Below, piece by piece: positions 30,698 through 42,800 of a DNA stretch of 64,000 bases. Within the stretch, counting starts at the first letter, position 1. Every line of letters starts with the position of its first letter. The notes beneath the pieces are model-generated. The model did no database searches, was not told the DNA's origin, and was given only the letters and a program-made list of their open reading frames with translations. The position numbers and the translations under genes were made by a program. Source of the stretch: Brachionus plicatilis (Eukaryota > Rotifera > Eurotatoria > Ploima > Brachionidae); NCBI GenBank assembly GCA_010279815.1, contig QEOQ01000207.1, positions 1,076,082 through 1,140,081 on the forward strand, given 5' to 3'.

Positions 30698-33296
30698 ATG
30701 ATTTTTGATACAATTGAATCGGTTTTAAAGCAACGTTTGGACAATTCCCAGCTAGAGAATTTTAAAGAAACATTGATCAATTGCAAATATGGCAGACTTT
30801 CTCATGGAAATAGCAAGGAATTAAGATTGGAACTAGGTTTAGAAAATGGAAAAGTTTCTCCAAATTTGGAATTACAAAAAAAAGAATCTATTGACACATT
30901 ATCACCAAAAGTATCTAATAGTGACGCATCCAAATCTGCTAATTTCAAGTAAAAATTGATTTTTATTTTTGAATTTATCAATTTTTTATTTAGCAAAGAA
31001 AATGAAGAATTAAAAGATTCAAATGATTCAAAAATTAGTCATTTATTTCTAACAGACATCTTATTGAGTCCTGAAGAAAAAATATATATCGAATCACAGG
31101 ATAAATTAAGAAGAAAAATTTATCATGATAAAAAAAGAGAGATAGAGAGAAAATTTTCTAAAAAAATTTATGAAGAGTCAGAATCGTTGACCAAATTAAA
31201 AAATCAGCAAAAAATTTTTGAACAAGAGACTCTAATTTTAAAAGAGAAAGAACAAAAAATTGAAATTATTTCAAATCACCAAGATAAAATAAAACCACAA
31301 GCTGAACCTGTGACGTCAAAGTTTGTTATTCAAAGGTAAAAACTTTTAAAAATTATCAATATAACTAAATTTAAACAAATCTTACAAAGAGACCAAGAAA
31401 AAGAAAAACACGATCGAGAAATTGAAGAAATAAAAAAAAAATTTAAAATCAGCATAGATCATTTGAAATCTATTTACCAAAAGATAGAACTGAGCCAATT
31501 TCGTGATGCAATCAACAAATCAATTAAAGAGTCTATTCAACAGTCAATTCAAGAAATAGAGAATATTTTAAAGTTTGATGAAGCAAAAAATTTAAATTTT
31601 CTCAGAGATTTGGAGACAAAATACGCAAAAAATGGCTTGGAACTGCAGCAAAGAGTGGATAAAGAAATTTTGGAAAAGAAACGCCTAAAAGAAGAAGAAG
31701 AATTGAGAAAGAAAAATGAAGAGAAAGAACGCGCAAAAAAAATTCTAATGATTCAAAAATTTAACGCCGAAATTTTAAAATACAAAACATTTGTATCCGA
31801 GCTTAAGACTTTGAATGAAAAGCAAGATATTGAGCTCGAAACAAAAAGCAATCTAGTTCAAAATTTGTTCAATGAAAGTCTTTTGCATCAGGCAAATAAT
31901 TTAAAAAATTTCCAAGAAAATTTAATTAATCAAATTGACGCATATTCGAGTCTTATCGATAGAAATTTTGGTGAAAATTTTATCGAGACTCTTAACCAAG
32001 ATATTTTAAATCAAACCTTGAAGCAATTTGAAAATGATGTTGGAAAATTCAGAGCTCAAACAAATGAAGCTAGATCACAAATAGATAAGTTACAGAACGC
32101 GATTCAAAAATCATTAAATGAATTGGTTGAAGCAAAAAAGGCCAAAGAAAAACTCGAAGTTGAGAACCAAAAACTTAAAGAATCTAAAGAGCGTGAAGCC
32201 AAATTGGAAGAAAAAGCTATTCAAGAAAGATTAGCAAAAGAGGCTGAACTCAAAAAACAAGAAGAAGAAAAGAAAAAATCTGAATCGTTTAACCAAATTC
32301 AAAATGTGGACGAAAATAACAAAGCTGGAATAAACAAATTAACTTTGGAAGTATACAGAAAAGTGGAGACATTATTTAACCAGACAAGAAAAGAGTCAGA
32401 AGATGCTCTAAATGTCAAAGAATTTAAAATATACAAATTTGAACTTCAAAAAGCTATCAATTTTCCTTTAAATAGTCTATTGGGTACTGAAAATAATGGA
32501 GTTAATTTTGATGACAAAATAAAAACTTTGGTTCGCTTATTGTCTGGACAAACTTGTAAAGTTACTTCTACAATTACAGCTGATGCTTCTAAGCACCCGA
32601 AAGCAATTGATTTCTGTCTTGTTTATCTAGGAAGAAAAATTGTTGAAAAAGGTGAAGAGACAGTCGCGAGTAGACCCCAAACAGCATTTGAATATGTCCA
32701 AGTCATAATGGAAATAATGAAAACAAAAATTGAATTTGAGACCATTTTAATGGGACAATTTCAAGAGAGGTGTCCTTACATAGTGCCATATTACAAGGCT
32801 AAGAACAGTTCACAAAGTGATCAACAATACTACGAGTATTTTAAGTTGAAATCAATTGAGCATTTATTTAAATTAATGTTTAAGGTCCATTGGATACAAA
32901 TTAATTGATGGTAAAATTGAAGAAGATGTGCATTTTTATAAAAGAATGAATGGCGTTTTTTATTTATACTTTACTTTGCTAATATTTGGAAATAGTACTT
33001 ATTTTTCAGTTAAAAGAGCCTGGCAATGGCTAGCTGATGTATTGAATATGACACCAAGACCAAATATTACAGCCGAAATGTTGACAATATTTTTTAAGTG
33101 TTGTGGCTACACTCTTCACAAAGTTTATGGAAAACAATTCATAAAGTTGGTCAATATTTTTTTCAATGATTATTTTAAATTAATTCGAGCTATTTCGCCC
33201 GATAAACAATCTAATGCTGTTGTGGGGAGATTAACTAATGTTTTGGAACATTATACGAAATATGGACGTTTTGATCAATGGAAAAAGACCATGTAA
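30698..33296 (+). CDS. GLE1: GLE1 RNA export mediator
   Basis: Four exons: 30698-30948, 30994-31335, 31390-32844, 32885-33296; 819 aa. A charged coiled-coil region (residues about 110-440, rich in Glu/Lys/Gln, e.g. EKKRLKEEEELRKKNEEKE) is followed by the GLE1-like helical domain (about 455-819): KFELQKAINFPLNSLL, LVYLGRKIVEKGEETVASRP, QERCPYIVPYYK, and AWQWLADVLNMTP near the C-terminus. These match GLE1's C-terminal domain, which with IP6 activates the DEAD-box ATPase DDX19/Dbp5 at the nuclear pore for mRNA export. The short intron at 32845-32884 is needed to join the C-terminal frame. ATG at 30698 is the first in frame. Flanked by gene-poor DNA, so probably monocistronic. Confidence 0.93.
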
Positions 33297-35114
33297 TTTA
33301 TCAAATTAAATGTCAAAAAAAAGTTCTTAACCAAGAAAATTGGATGTAATTTAAACAATTTAAATTTTTCAGTGATTTTATATAATAAAAATAAAATTAA
33401 TTAATTTTTATTTTGTTCTTATCTTATTTAAAAGTGATCGCCAAAAAATTGAGAAATGATAAAAAAAATATTTTAAAAAAGGTAAAAAATAAAATGACAG
33501 GTTCTCAATTTCTAGAGAGAAAGATGCATTACTGTTTTGAAACAAGAATTTTTTTATGTGTGAGATTTTATTTAATTACGTTGATTTTTTGTCCGATTTT
33601 GGTAAATTTAGCAAAATTTTTTATTATTCTTATTATTTATTCTCCATGATAATAAAAATGAAAAATTACTTAATTTTCCTTAAAATGCTTGAAAGAGATG
33701 GGAAAATTCAATTAAATTTGAATTTTAATTGTTTTAAAATTAATTTTAATACGATGCTGAAAAAAACAAAAATTATTTATAATTCAAAGAAAACAATTGA
33801 TATCTTTTTGTTGATGCGACCATTTCAAGTAGTGATTGGCAATCGAATATCAATAATCGTTCAATAATCGACCAACTTTAAATCGAATAATTTTTTTCTA
33901 GATGACTATAATACTTCTAATTTATCTCGAAATTAAAAGTTAGGAAAGCAAAAAATATTTTGTTTAATAAAAAAGGTTTATTCAATTTATGGTATTTTTT
34001 ATTTTGCTCTAAATCTTAAATTTTAAATCAATTTAGAAATCTTTATTATTTAAAATTTTTTATTAAACATTTTTTCACTTGCAATTTTCAATTGAAAAAA
34101 TGTTTAAGGTTCCAACAAAAAAATTGAATAGTTAATATAATAGTTAAATATCTTTCCTTTTAAGATAATAAAAAAATTGATCTTTAAGCAAGGTGAGAGA
34201 TCAAATCATTTAATAAAAAATAAAGCCAAAATAAAATTTTAATTTTGCTCAGCTACTAGCTATGCTTAATAACTAATTAAATAAATTCAAGTTCAATTTA
34301 GCTTAAAATAAAGCAAAAAAGTTAGTTTAATATACAATGTTCAATATTTTTTAGTAAATAAGTAAATTAATGGTGCAAATGTAATTAGTATTTAATAAAA
34401 ATTGAAATTAAAATGTAATTTATATTTGTTTACCTACAAATTTATAATAAAACGTCATAAAAGCCTTAGAAAAAAAAAATATATGGACCTTGTCTTCTTG
34501 TTTGGTTCGAACTTTTTTTTTCATAAAAAAAATTTTAATTATAAATTAAATTTCAAATAATAATTTATTCAATAAAGTTTTCGGGGACAAATTTGCATCA
34601 GTTAAGAAAATTTAAAATTTAAAAAATTTTTTTTCTCCAATTCCGAAATTAAGAAATATTACCACTGATCATTTCCACTGGCTATAGAGTCTAAACGGCA
34701 AATGACTCAGATGGTTTAAAGCACTCCATTTGAAGTTCTTATTATTATTGAGTTAAGAAAAACCTGCAATTATGAATCTAAAAGAGAAATTTTTTTGTTT
34801 ACATAATTATTTACAAATTCAGAATAATGCATTCTATTACCTTTTGAAAATAATTTTATCAAGTTCAATAAAGACAATCAAAAATCGATCATGAAACATA
34901 ATCCAAACTGAAATAAAAATTATTTTTTCTTCATTTTTGTATACGTACTAGACTAGATCTTTTTAATTCATATTTTGAAAAAATGAGAAAAACAATATTT
35001 TCATTCATATTTTATTTTAATGTTGATTAGGAAAAAAAAAAGTTAATTTATAGCAAAAAAATAAATAATTTTATGCAAGACATTTTGAGAAGTTCGAATT
35101 GATAAAGGGTCAAA
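33297..35114. other. Gene-free interval
   Basis: 1.8 kb between GLE1 and KMT5A on the same strand. Frames at 33413-33649 and 33556-33867 are Lys/Ile/Phe-rich without domains and overlap, so I regard them as chance. At about 33827-33850 TAGTGATTGGCAATCGAAT resembles the hAT-type end TAGTGATGAAATCGAAT at 61873, but no partner end was found. Confidence 0.5.
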
Positions 35115-35882
35115 ATGCCATCCAGAGTAAAAAAAGCTAAATCGCGCAGCAGAAAAGAAAACAAAGAGCCCAAAGCAAAAATCAAAGATGCGGAGACCAC
35201 ATTGGAGTCTAACCAGGAGCACCGCAGCCAAGATGCGCAACCAGCTGAGGTCAGACCAAAAAAGACCTCGCGACAAGTGCGCAGTGTCCGAATGCTGTCA
35301 TCAGTTTTAAACACGTCAATTTCCAACAGATCCTGTTTGAACACCAGCTCCAATCGCAAGATCACGGACTTTTTTCAGGTTAGGAAAAGTTCGCGCAAAA
35401 CCAAGTCTGATTTGGAAAAAGAAAAACGCTATACCTTTGAAAATTTGATAAAAAATTGTATAGAAGACGGCCTCGAGGTTCGTCACATGAACGAAAAGGG
35501 CCGTGGGATATTTGCCTGTAAATATTTTAAAAAAGGAGATTTTGTGTGTGAATATGCCGGAGAAATGATTAGCTATCAGGTTGCCAAAAAAAGAGAAGAG
35601 TTGTATGCACAGGACTTGTCTATTGGGTGCTATATGTACTTTTTTGAGTATAAGGCAAAGATATGGTGCATTGATGCGACGTCAGAGACACAGCGTCTTG
35701 GTCGACTTTTAAATCACTCAAAAACCGAGGGCAATTGCAGGACTCAGTTGTTTGAGATTGGGTCGAAGCCTCATTTAATTCTGGTGGCTGCCAGGGACAT
35801 TGAGCCCGGCGAGGAAATGCTATACGATTATGGCGATCGTAACAAAAATTCTATCAATTCGCATCCATGGCTAGCCAAATGA
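35115..35882 (+). CDS. KMT5A: Histone H4K20 monomethyltransferase SET8
   Basis: Intronless, 255 aa. The SET domain (about 118-250) has KGRGIFACKYFKKGDFVCEY (SAM-binding GRG), YAQDLSIGCYMYFF, RLGRLLNHSK (the NHS catalytic motif) and EEMLYDYGDR, then HPWLAK, close to animal SET8/KMT5A. The enzyme adds one methyl group to histone H4 Lys20 and controls chromatin compaction and replication licensing. Upstream at residues 80-95, NRKITDFFQVRKSSRK resembles the PIP box of vertebrate SET8 (T-D-F-F core followed by basic residues), which recruits PCNA and CRL4-Cdt2 for degradation in S phase. The N-terminus is shorter than in vertebrates and rich in Lys/Arg/Ser. G+C is higher than around it, like the intronless gene at 5780. 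Confidence 0.95.
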   Translation: MPSRVKKAKSRSRKENKEPKAKIKDAETTLESNQEHRSQDAQPAEVRPKKTSRQVRSVRMLSSVLNTSISNRSCLNTSSNRKITDFFQVRKSSRKTKSDLEKEKRYTFENLIKNCIEDGLEVRHMNEKGRGIFACKYFKKGDFVCEYAGEMISYQVAKKREELYAQDLSIGCYMYFFEYKAKIWCIDATSETQRLGRLLNHSKTEGNCRTQLFEIGSKPHLILVAARDIEPGEEMLYDYGDRNKNSINSHPWLAK

Positions 35883-37114
35883 TTGAACTCAATGTTTTGA
35901 AATTTAGTATAGCTCTTTTATCTTGTTTCATTTTTGATCTTGTCTCAATTTTTTTCAAGTCTGTAATTTTGTCAATATTTTCAATAAACTTCAATCTATG
36001 ATTAAAAATCAATTTCTTACTTTTTTTTTATATTTTTTTACTTTACAATAAAAATTTAATTCTTGTCTTTTGTAAAAAAAATTTATTTTTTTTTAATAGA
36101 AATGAGTAATATCAAATTGAATTTTAAATTTTAGATAAAAGAAATCAAAAAATAATCAAAAAGTTTTCAATCTATCCCAGTGCCATCAAATTTGAAATTT
36201 TTTTCTCAAATTAAAAAAAAAAATATCTAAAATTGCAGTGATCAATTTGGTATTGTGACCATATGACAACGCTCTCATTGTTATGGTGTTCACTATTTAT
36301 TTTAAGATGATTTTTGGCAAAAAACAAAAGAGAATTATTTTTTTTGTCCTGTTTGGTTTAAGAAAAAAAATAATTTCGCTATTTTTATATTTTCTTTTAT
36401 TTTTAATGTTAGTCTCAAATTATCAATTTATAATTTTTTCACACAAGCTGTCCATTTTTTTACTTGAATTCTACATAGAATTTTTAGACAACACATTAAA
36501 AATTTTCCATTGCTTAAATAAAGTGATGAAATCGAAACCGCTTTTGAATGATTTTAAAATATTTGAATAAAATATTTTACTACACCAAAAAATTAATAAA
36601 ATTCCAAAATTTTAAAAAATTAGCTATCCAAAAATATTATTTATTAGATTTTTCAAATTTTATTATAAAAAAAAAAGACAAGATTTACCGTTTTTAAAAT
36701 GCTGGATGGTAGATTCTCGAAAAGAATAAGGCTCAGCCATTACATATTTTCAAAAAAATTCAAGATAAATATAATTTAGAATTTAAATTACCAAGTCAAA
36801 ACAAAATTTTAAAAATTATTAAATTCAATTTAAATATCCAAGATTAACTTTTATTCTATGCAACTTGTTTTATTTATTAAACAAATCTAATGTATAACAT
36901 ATTTTTGAGTAGCTAATTTTATAAGGTTTTTAATTCTACTAAATTTTTAATTTTTAAAAACCGTAAATTTTCGGATTTATAGATAAAATTGATAATACCT
37001 GACTCTAAATAATCTAAAAATACCTGACTTTTAAATGTCAGTACTTTATAATTTTCGATTTTTATGGCTTAGAAAATTTTCGGATTTAAAGATAAAATTG
37101 ATAATTAATAAGTC
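35883..37114. other. Gene-free interval after KMT5A
   Basis: AT-rich; AATAAA at about 35982-35988 is a likely KMT5A polyadenylation signal. A 95-codon Phe/Leu-rich frame at 36283-36570 could encode membrane-like peptide but is most simply a T-rich chance frame. No other feature seen. Confidence 0.5.
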
Positions 37115-37471
37115 CAGAGTTGTCTAAAATCTCAAGTCTCAAGTCAAGTCCAAGTCATTGACTTGAAGTTTAGGACGCCACTTTAACTACCTGGAATAAT
37201 TAAATAACAATTTTAGATAAAATAAAATGAAGATACTAACGATTTAAGAAGTGGAGACCATACGGGCACCAACAATTCCAAAAGAGGACTTAAATTTATT
37301 AAAATCCATATTCAAATATCCTTTTCCAAGAATTTTCTTGCAATTTTAGCAAAAATTTCTTCACAATCTTTCTTCAGTATTCAAAATTTTAAAGCCTGGA
37401 CTTGGACTTTGAAAAAAAAAAAAGCCTGGACTTAGACTTGACTTGAGACTTGTGACTTTATAACAACTCTG
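37115..37471. mobile_element. CAGAGTTGTT-family hAT MITE, composite copy
   Basis: Starts CAGAGTTGTCTAAAATCTCA and ends GACTTTATAACAACTCTG with the family's GACTTGGACTTGACTTGAGACTTG interior pieces. No matching 8-bp flanks were found, and both ends carry the same (right-end) subterminal motif, so the interval seems to be two partial copies or a rearranged one. A LINE fragment on the minus strand (about 37240-37305) lies inside it. Confidence 0.6.
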
Positions 37472-37740
37472 GTTTTTTGTGACATTAAAATTGTTCCTTT
37501 TTTCAATCAATTTTATTCCATGTATGAACGTGTACAATTGAATAAGATCACCTCTTTTTCTCTTTTCCACCAGATTTAGGATGCTTAAAGCCTTTAATTT
37601 GCTTTCATACGGTTTGTTACTAATTGAAGAAACTAATTTGGAAGCTCTGCATTGGATCCTTTCAACATTCTTACAGTCAGATTTAAGAATTGGAGATCAT
37701 ACGGGCACTAACAATTCCAAAAGAGGACTTTAATTTATTA
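37240..37740 (-). mobile_element. LINE 3' fragments (reverse transcriptase thumb region)
   Basis: On the minus strand 37740 to 37490 reads SPLLELLVPVWSP-like sequence, then NVERIQCRASKLVSSIS, LKALSILNLVEKRKRGDLIQ and LYTFIHGIKL, the conserved tail of jockey/CR1-like LINEs; the plus-strand fragment at 17820 carries RRERGDLIQLFKF, the same motif. A ~50-bp piece of the same region recurs at 37246-37300 (ACCATACGGGCACCAACAATT versus ATCATACGGGCACTAACAATT at 37697-37717). Stops interrupt it. Confidence 0.75.
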
Positions 37741-39866
37741 ATTAATGATAAAATATCCTTTAAAAAATTTACAGTTAGTTTTTTGAAACGATCGTTTTTT
37801 AAGTTATTTACTGTTCTAAACCAGGCTTTGTTAAAATCCAATATTTTTGGCATGTATTCTGTCAAATGAGTTAAAAAATGCAAACAATCTCAACACTTGA
37901 AAATTAATTTAATCATTAAAATTATTTTAACTATTAAATGCGATTAAGACATCATTGTCTTTGTTTTGATAAATTGCTATTGTCAAAAAACTTCATAGAT
38001 CATTAAAACAATGATGAATTCAGATCTTTATAGGGATATGCTGGCTGATTATTAATTAAAATTTGTCTTTGATAAATATGATACCAAATTGTTCAGGATA
38101 AATATCCTAAACAAAAATCAGAGTATTGTAAAAATTTCTTGAAAAAAATTATTCATATGTATTTCATAGGTATGAACTTTATTTTTTAATTAAAAATATG
38201 GATCAAAAAAAATGATCACGAGATCTGATTCCAATCGAAATAATCTGTATCTGTAATGAATTAAAAAGTTATATAAGATAACAAAATATTTAAACTGAAG
38301 GAGATGTAGAGAAAGCTATATTTAAATTAAGCCTATATTAAACATTTAAAAAAATTAATTTTCAAGATAATTAATATTTATTAAATAAATTTGATTGAAA
38401 AAGCAACAAAAATTGGAATTCATAGAGATGGCAATTGCATTTAATAAATTAGACTTTCCATTTTTTGATTATTTTTTAGCAAATTTTATTATTTGGTAGA
38501 AAAGATAATAATAACTGTCTTTTTTTCTTGTTAAAAAAAAGACTTCTACCAAATTTTACGTGAAATTACATAATTTTTTCAAAAAAATTGGATATTCAAA
38601 TTTATAAATATTTCAGAAAAGACACTAAATGAAACTTTTTTTATAGGAAATTTATCGTAAAATCCTCGAAGAAAATCAGCACTATATAATTTTAAAATTC
38701 AACATTAAAAAGGTAAGCAATAAAATTAATAAAGATATATCCAAACGGAATTCAAATAATTTTAAATTAAAAAAAATCAACTAAATTATTTAAATATTAC
38801 TCTATTTAAGTTTATAATTTAATTTTCGATCGAAAATTAATTTTATTCTTAAATTCTCATTTAATAGTCGAATAAAAATTTAGTTTAAATCTGCTTAAAT
38901 ATCCAATTTGATTTCAATACTAAAAATTAAAAAATGATCATAAATTAAAAAATGCCATAAAATTTTAAATTTCATAGTCCGATTCAGGACAAGAGCAAAA
39001 AATAATTTTTTATTTAAGAAAATTTTATCTATAAAAAGATAAATTTCTAATTTTAATATTTTATTTTATTTATAAATTAATTTTAAAATAACAATTTATT
39101 CATTCTTCAAAATTGCTGGCCTTATTTCCAGTTTTCTACTAATGATTTTTGAAGCAAAATTAAAAAATTCCTTTCCTTAAAAAAATGGCAGTAAAAAACA
39201 AACTCCATAATTTTTTTTCTAAAAGTATGACATTTTTTGTAAATTGAATAAGCTGGTTCATCACTTAAATAAAGTCTGTGCAAAGAATTCACATACATTA
39301 AATTATAAGAAAAATTAATTGCAGAGTATTCGCAGAAGATGGACTTTGGTGAAACATAAAATGTATCAGCTGATACAATTTACAGAACCAATTAAGAAAA
39401 AATTAAGTTTTTAAGTTTTTTGCATTTATGCTTTGTTTTTTCCACAAAATTCACAATGCCAAAGTAATTAAAAAATTAAACATAATTATTTATTTAATTA
39501 ATTAATTAATGCTTATTTTTAATTATTTGACTTAATAAAACAAATGCAATTTTTTTTGTAAATTTTGTCTCATTATTGATTAAATCCTTAATTATATTAA
39601 AGAAAAATAGATTTAAAAGCTTTCAATAGAGGTAAAATGATCTGAAAAATCTTAAGTTGCTATAGCAACATTTTATAAATTAAAAAAATAATCGAAACCC
39701 AGTTACAACCAAGTGTTCGTGTGTATAATATTTTCTATGCTTTTCTTAAATAAATTTGATAGCACAATGCTTACCAAGCAATTTCTGTAGTTATCTAATT
39801 CTGAGAAAGATTCTTTTACATAAAAGTGAACTAAATTAAACAAAACAATTTTATTAAAAGTTCAAA
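37741..39866. other. Gene-free interval upstream of CFAP47
   Basis: About 2.1 kb, AT-rich, no coding signal. Contains a palindrome GTATCAGCTGATAC at about 39365-39378 that recurs at 62803-62816, and an (AATT)n run at 39487-39507. The CFAP47 promoter should lie at the right end. Confidence 0.5.
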
Positions 39867-42800
39867 ATGAGACTCAGAGAATACGAGATTGTAATCGAAC
39901 CTAGTATAATTACTTTTGAGCATTTCGAACCATCTAAAACATTTACCAAAACATTGAACATCAAAAATGTCGGTGGCAAGAGTCGTCGAATGGAGCTCTT
40001 CCGACCCAACAACAAGGTTACTTTTAAAGAATACAACAATTTTCAATCTTTTACAGTAATCACATAGGTCTTTCAATTAAAATATAAAAATCCTGAGCTA
40101 CCTGTTCCGCCAGGCATGGAAATTGCCGCCATCATCGAGTTCAACACTTCACAAGCCCAAGATTACCGAGACAAAATAGTAATCAGTATTGATAACCAAG
40201 AAATAGATGTTCCAATCGAAGCTTTTCCGGCCAAACCTATCCTCGAAGTCCTAAGTAGAAAAAAATTAAATTTTAATTAAATTTAATAAAACAAATTTCT
40301 TAGACCAAGTTGATTTTGGTCTTCTGTCAGACAATAATAAAACAGTATCGAAATTTTTGAAAATTAGAAACAAAGGCGCTAGAGATGGTCACTTTTCAAT
40401 TAACTATAGAGGCGATTTGCCCATTACATTTGTGCCAAGCAAAAATACTGTACCAGCTCACACGGATTTTAGTGTCCGAGTTGACTTTTTTACTAATAAA
40501 CCGGTCAAGCTAAACGAAAAAATAGAGTAAATGACTAACTTTAATTATTTTTGGACTAAAAAATAATTTCATTTTTTTTTTAGAATTTTTTTCGAAGGAA
40601 AAGATCAATTGTCAGAATTCGAAATAATTGGAGATATAATGAAGCGAGAACTGATCCTACTAGACTCAAACACTTTCCAGCCTATTAATAAACTCGACTT
40701 TGGCTCATGCTATTATGGATGTAACTTGCTAAATGTGGCAATATTGTTCAATTCGTCACCAGAAAAAGTTGACTATGTGATTTTATTAGAAGAAAAAGGA
40801 CTGGGAGTTGAAATTGTAGCTTAATTTTTTTGTTAAGATTTTTTTTTTAATTAAAATAATTTAATAAAATAAAGGGAGCTGAATTGAGCAAGAGTACAAA
40901 GGCTTTAAAATCTAAGCCTAATGACTATAAAGAAGATGATTTTTCACCGGTCAATAAACTAGTGAGTGCCTTTCCGAACAATGGAAGTCTGGAGCCTTTT
41001 GAAAAACGGCCCATTTTTTTCCGATTTAGTCCACAGTATAAAAGAAAATAAGTTTTTTTCTATTTTATTCAATTTTTATATAAAAAAGATACCAGAATCC
41101 TAGATCGGGATTTTTGACAACCCTTCAGCCACCACCAAGACGAGACTATGCTGTTTTTCTTTTCTTTGAACTTTTGGGAAACAACAAAAGAACTGAAATA
41201 GCCATAACTGGTACTGCGTTGCCGATTTTGCTCCGAATTGAGCCCGAAGAAATGGATTTTGGTAGTTGTGTCATAGGACAAAAAAAAGAAATTCCAGCAG
41301 TTATTTGCAATGATTCAGAATTGAAAGACATAAGGTTCCGTTTTAAAAAAGTGGCCAATTACACCGTAAGTCCGGCTTGTGGTCGAATACCACCAATGTC
41401 AAGCAGAAATGTACTTGTTACATTTTTACCGCATCAAATGGGAACATTTAACTATAAGCTTAATTGTCAAGTGATTGATAAAGTCGCTGACAGCAATAAT
41501 CCGCTGCATGAATATGACAAAGGTATACGCGACTTTCCAATAAGTTTGCTTGGTCAAGCATTGGCAATCACAGCTGAACTGAATCCAAAGTTTAGTACAG
41601 GTAGGCTTATTAATTGACTTTTTTAAAATTTTTTTAATCCTATAAATTAACTAGTGTTTAAAACAGGTAGAATTTACACCGTTTTAATTTTTGAATGCTA
41701 ATCTATCTCCGATTTTTTTTTATCTAAAATTCACTTAAAATGAGAAAAATTTTGACATTTAAATAATAAATTTAGGTATAAGTCCAATTTTAACAAATGA
41801 AGTTGGTTTGAATGTGAGCACAACAGTCCAAAGTCTTAAATCATTCAGTCCTAAACTGACTGTTCAAAATGCCGCTAAAGACAGCTTACATAAAATATCA
41901 AATTCTGAGAAAATTGGATCTGGCAAAGAGTCACAGTACAAAATTGCTTTTCCAAATGATCGCTCCAAAAGCATTGGCCCATTCAACAGATATGAAAAAT
42001 ACAAGTTAATTTTTAAGTTAATAAAAATGAAAAAAAAATTTATTTTTTAATTTTAGAACATTGTATACAGGCGCTGATCGGTACAATTTTGTCGATCCAG
42101 ATTATGCTTACAATGAAGAGGAATTGAATCGAATCGAAAAGCATAAGACAATTTATAAGCAATATATAGATGATTTGAGGTTTTTCCGAGAAGAAAAAAG
42201 ACGCAATAAGTAATAAAAGAAAAAAAAATTAAAAATTAAAAATTAAAAATTTATCAAAAGAGAGTTCACAGTTTTCAAAAATTCGGTAGATAATAATCTA
42301 ATTCCTGGTAGTGGTCTAAAACCTCTGCAATTAAGTATTAAAGAATTAGAAAAAGAAGTTACTAAGCCTAAAAGTACATTTTTTAAATTTAGTAACAATT
42401 AAAAAATAAATTTGATTAAAATTTTTATTAAAGATAAATTTAATGTTAATCCTGAATGGCAATTAGTTAGTTCTGGCGAGTTGGCTAATAAAGAAAAACA
42501 AATTAAAAATGCGCAAAACAGTGAAAATTCTCAGGTTTTAAACAAAAGAGATAAAGATAAAGTTAGCGTTCAATTGACGCCAGCTCAAATTTACAAAATT
42601 ATCGTTAGTAAGTTATAATTTATCAAAATTTTTTTGTAATCTCAGAATAATTTTTTTTTTCATAGATCCTCCAGTAATTGACTTTGGGGAAGTTTCAGTT
42701 AAATCGGTTTCAATTAAAAATTTGGAATTTTTCAACACTTTGGACCAGCCAATTCATATAGAACTGGAAACTGACTGTAATGAGCTTGGCAATACAAACC

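Noticed and set aside
33827..33850. TAGTGATTGGCAATCGAAT as the end of a hAT element
   Set aside because: Similar to the end at 61873 but no partner end or target-site duplication could be found nearby.
33413..33867. Two overlapping plus-strand frames after GLE1
   Set aside because: They overlap in different frames, are Phe/Ile/Lys-rich and have no recognisable domain; neither is likely coding.
36283..36570. 95-codon Phe/Leu-rich frame that looks like membrane helices
   Set aside because: T-rich DNA translates into Phe/Leu by default; no gene context, splice structure or family match.
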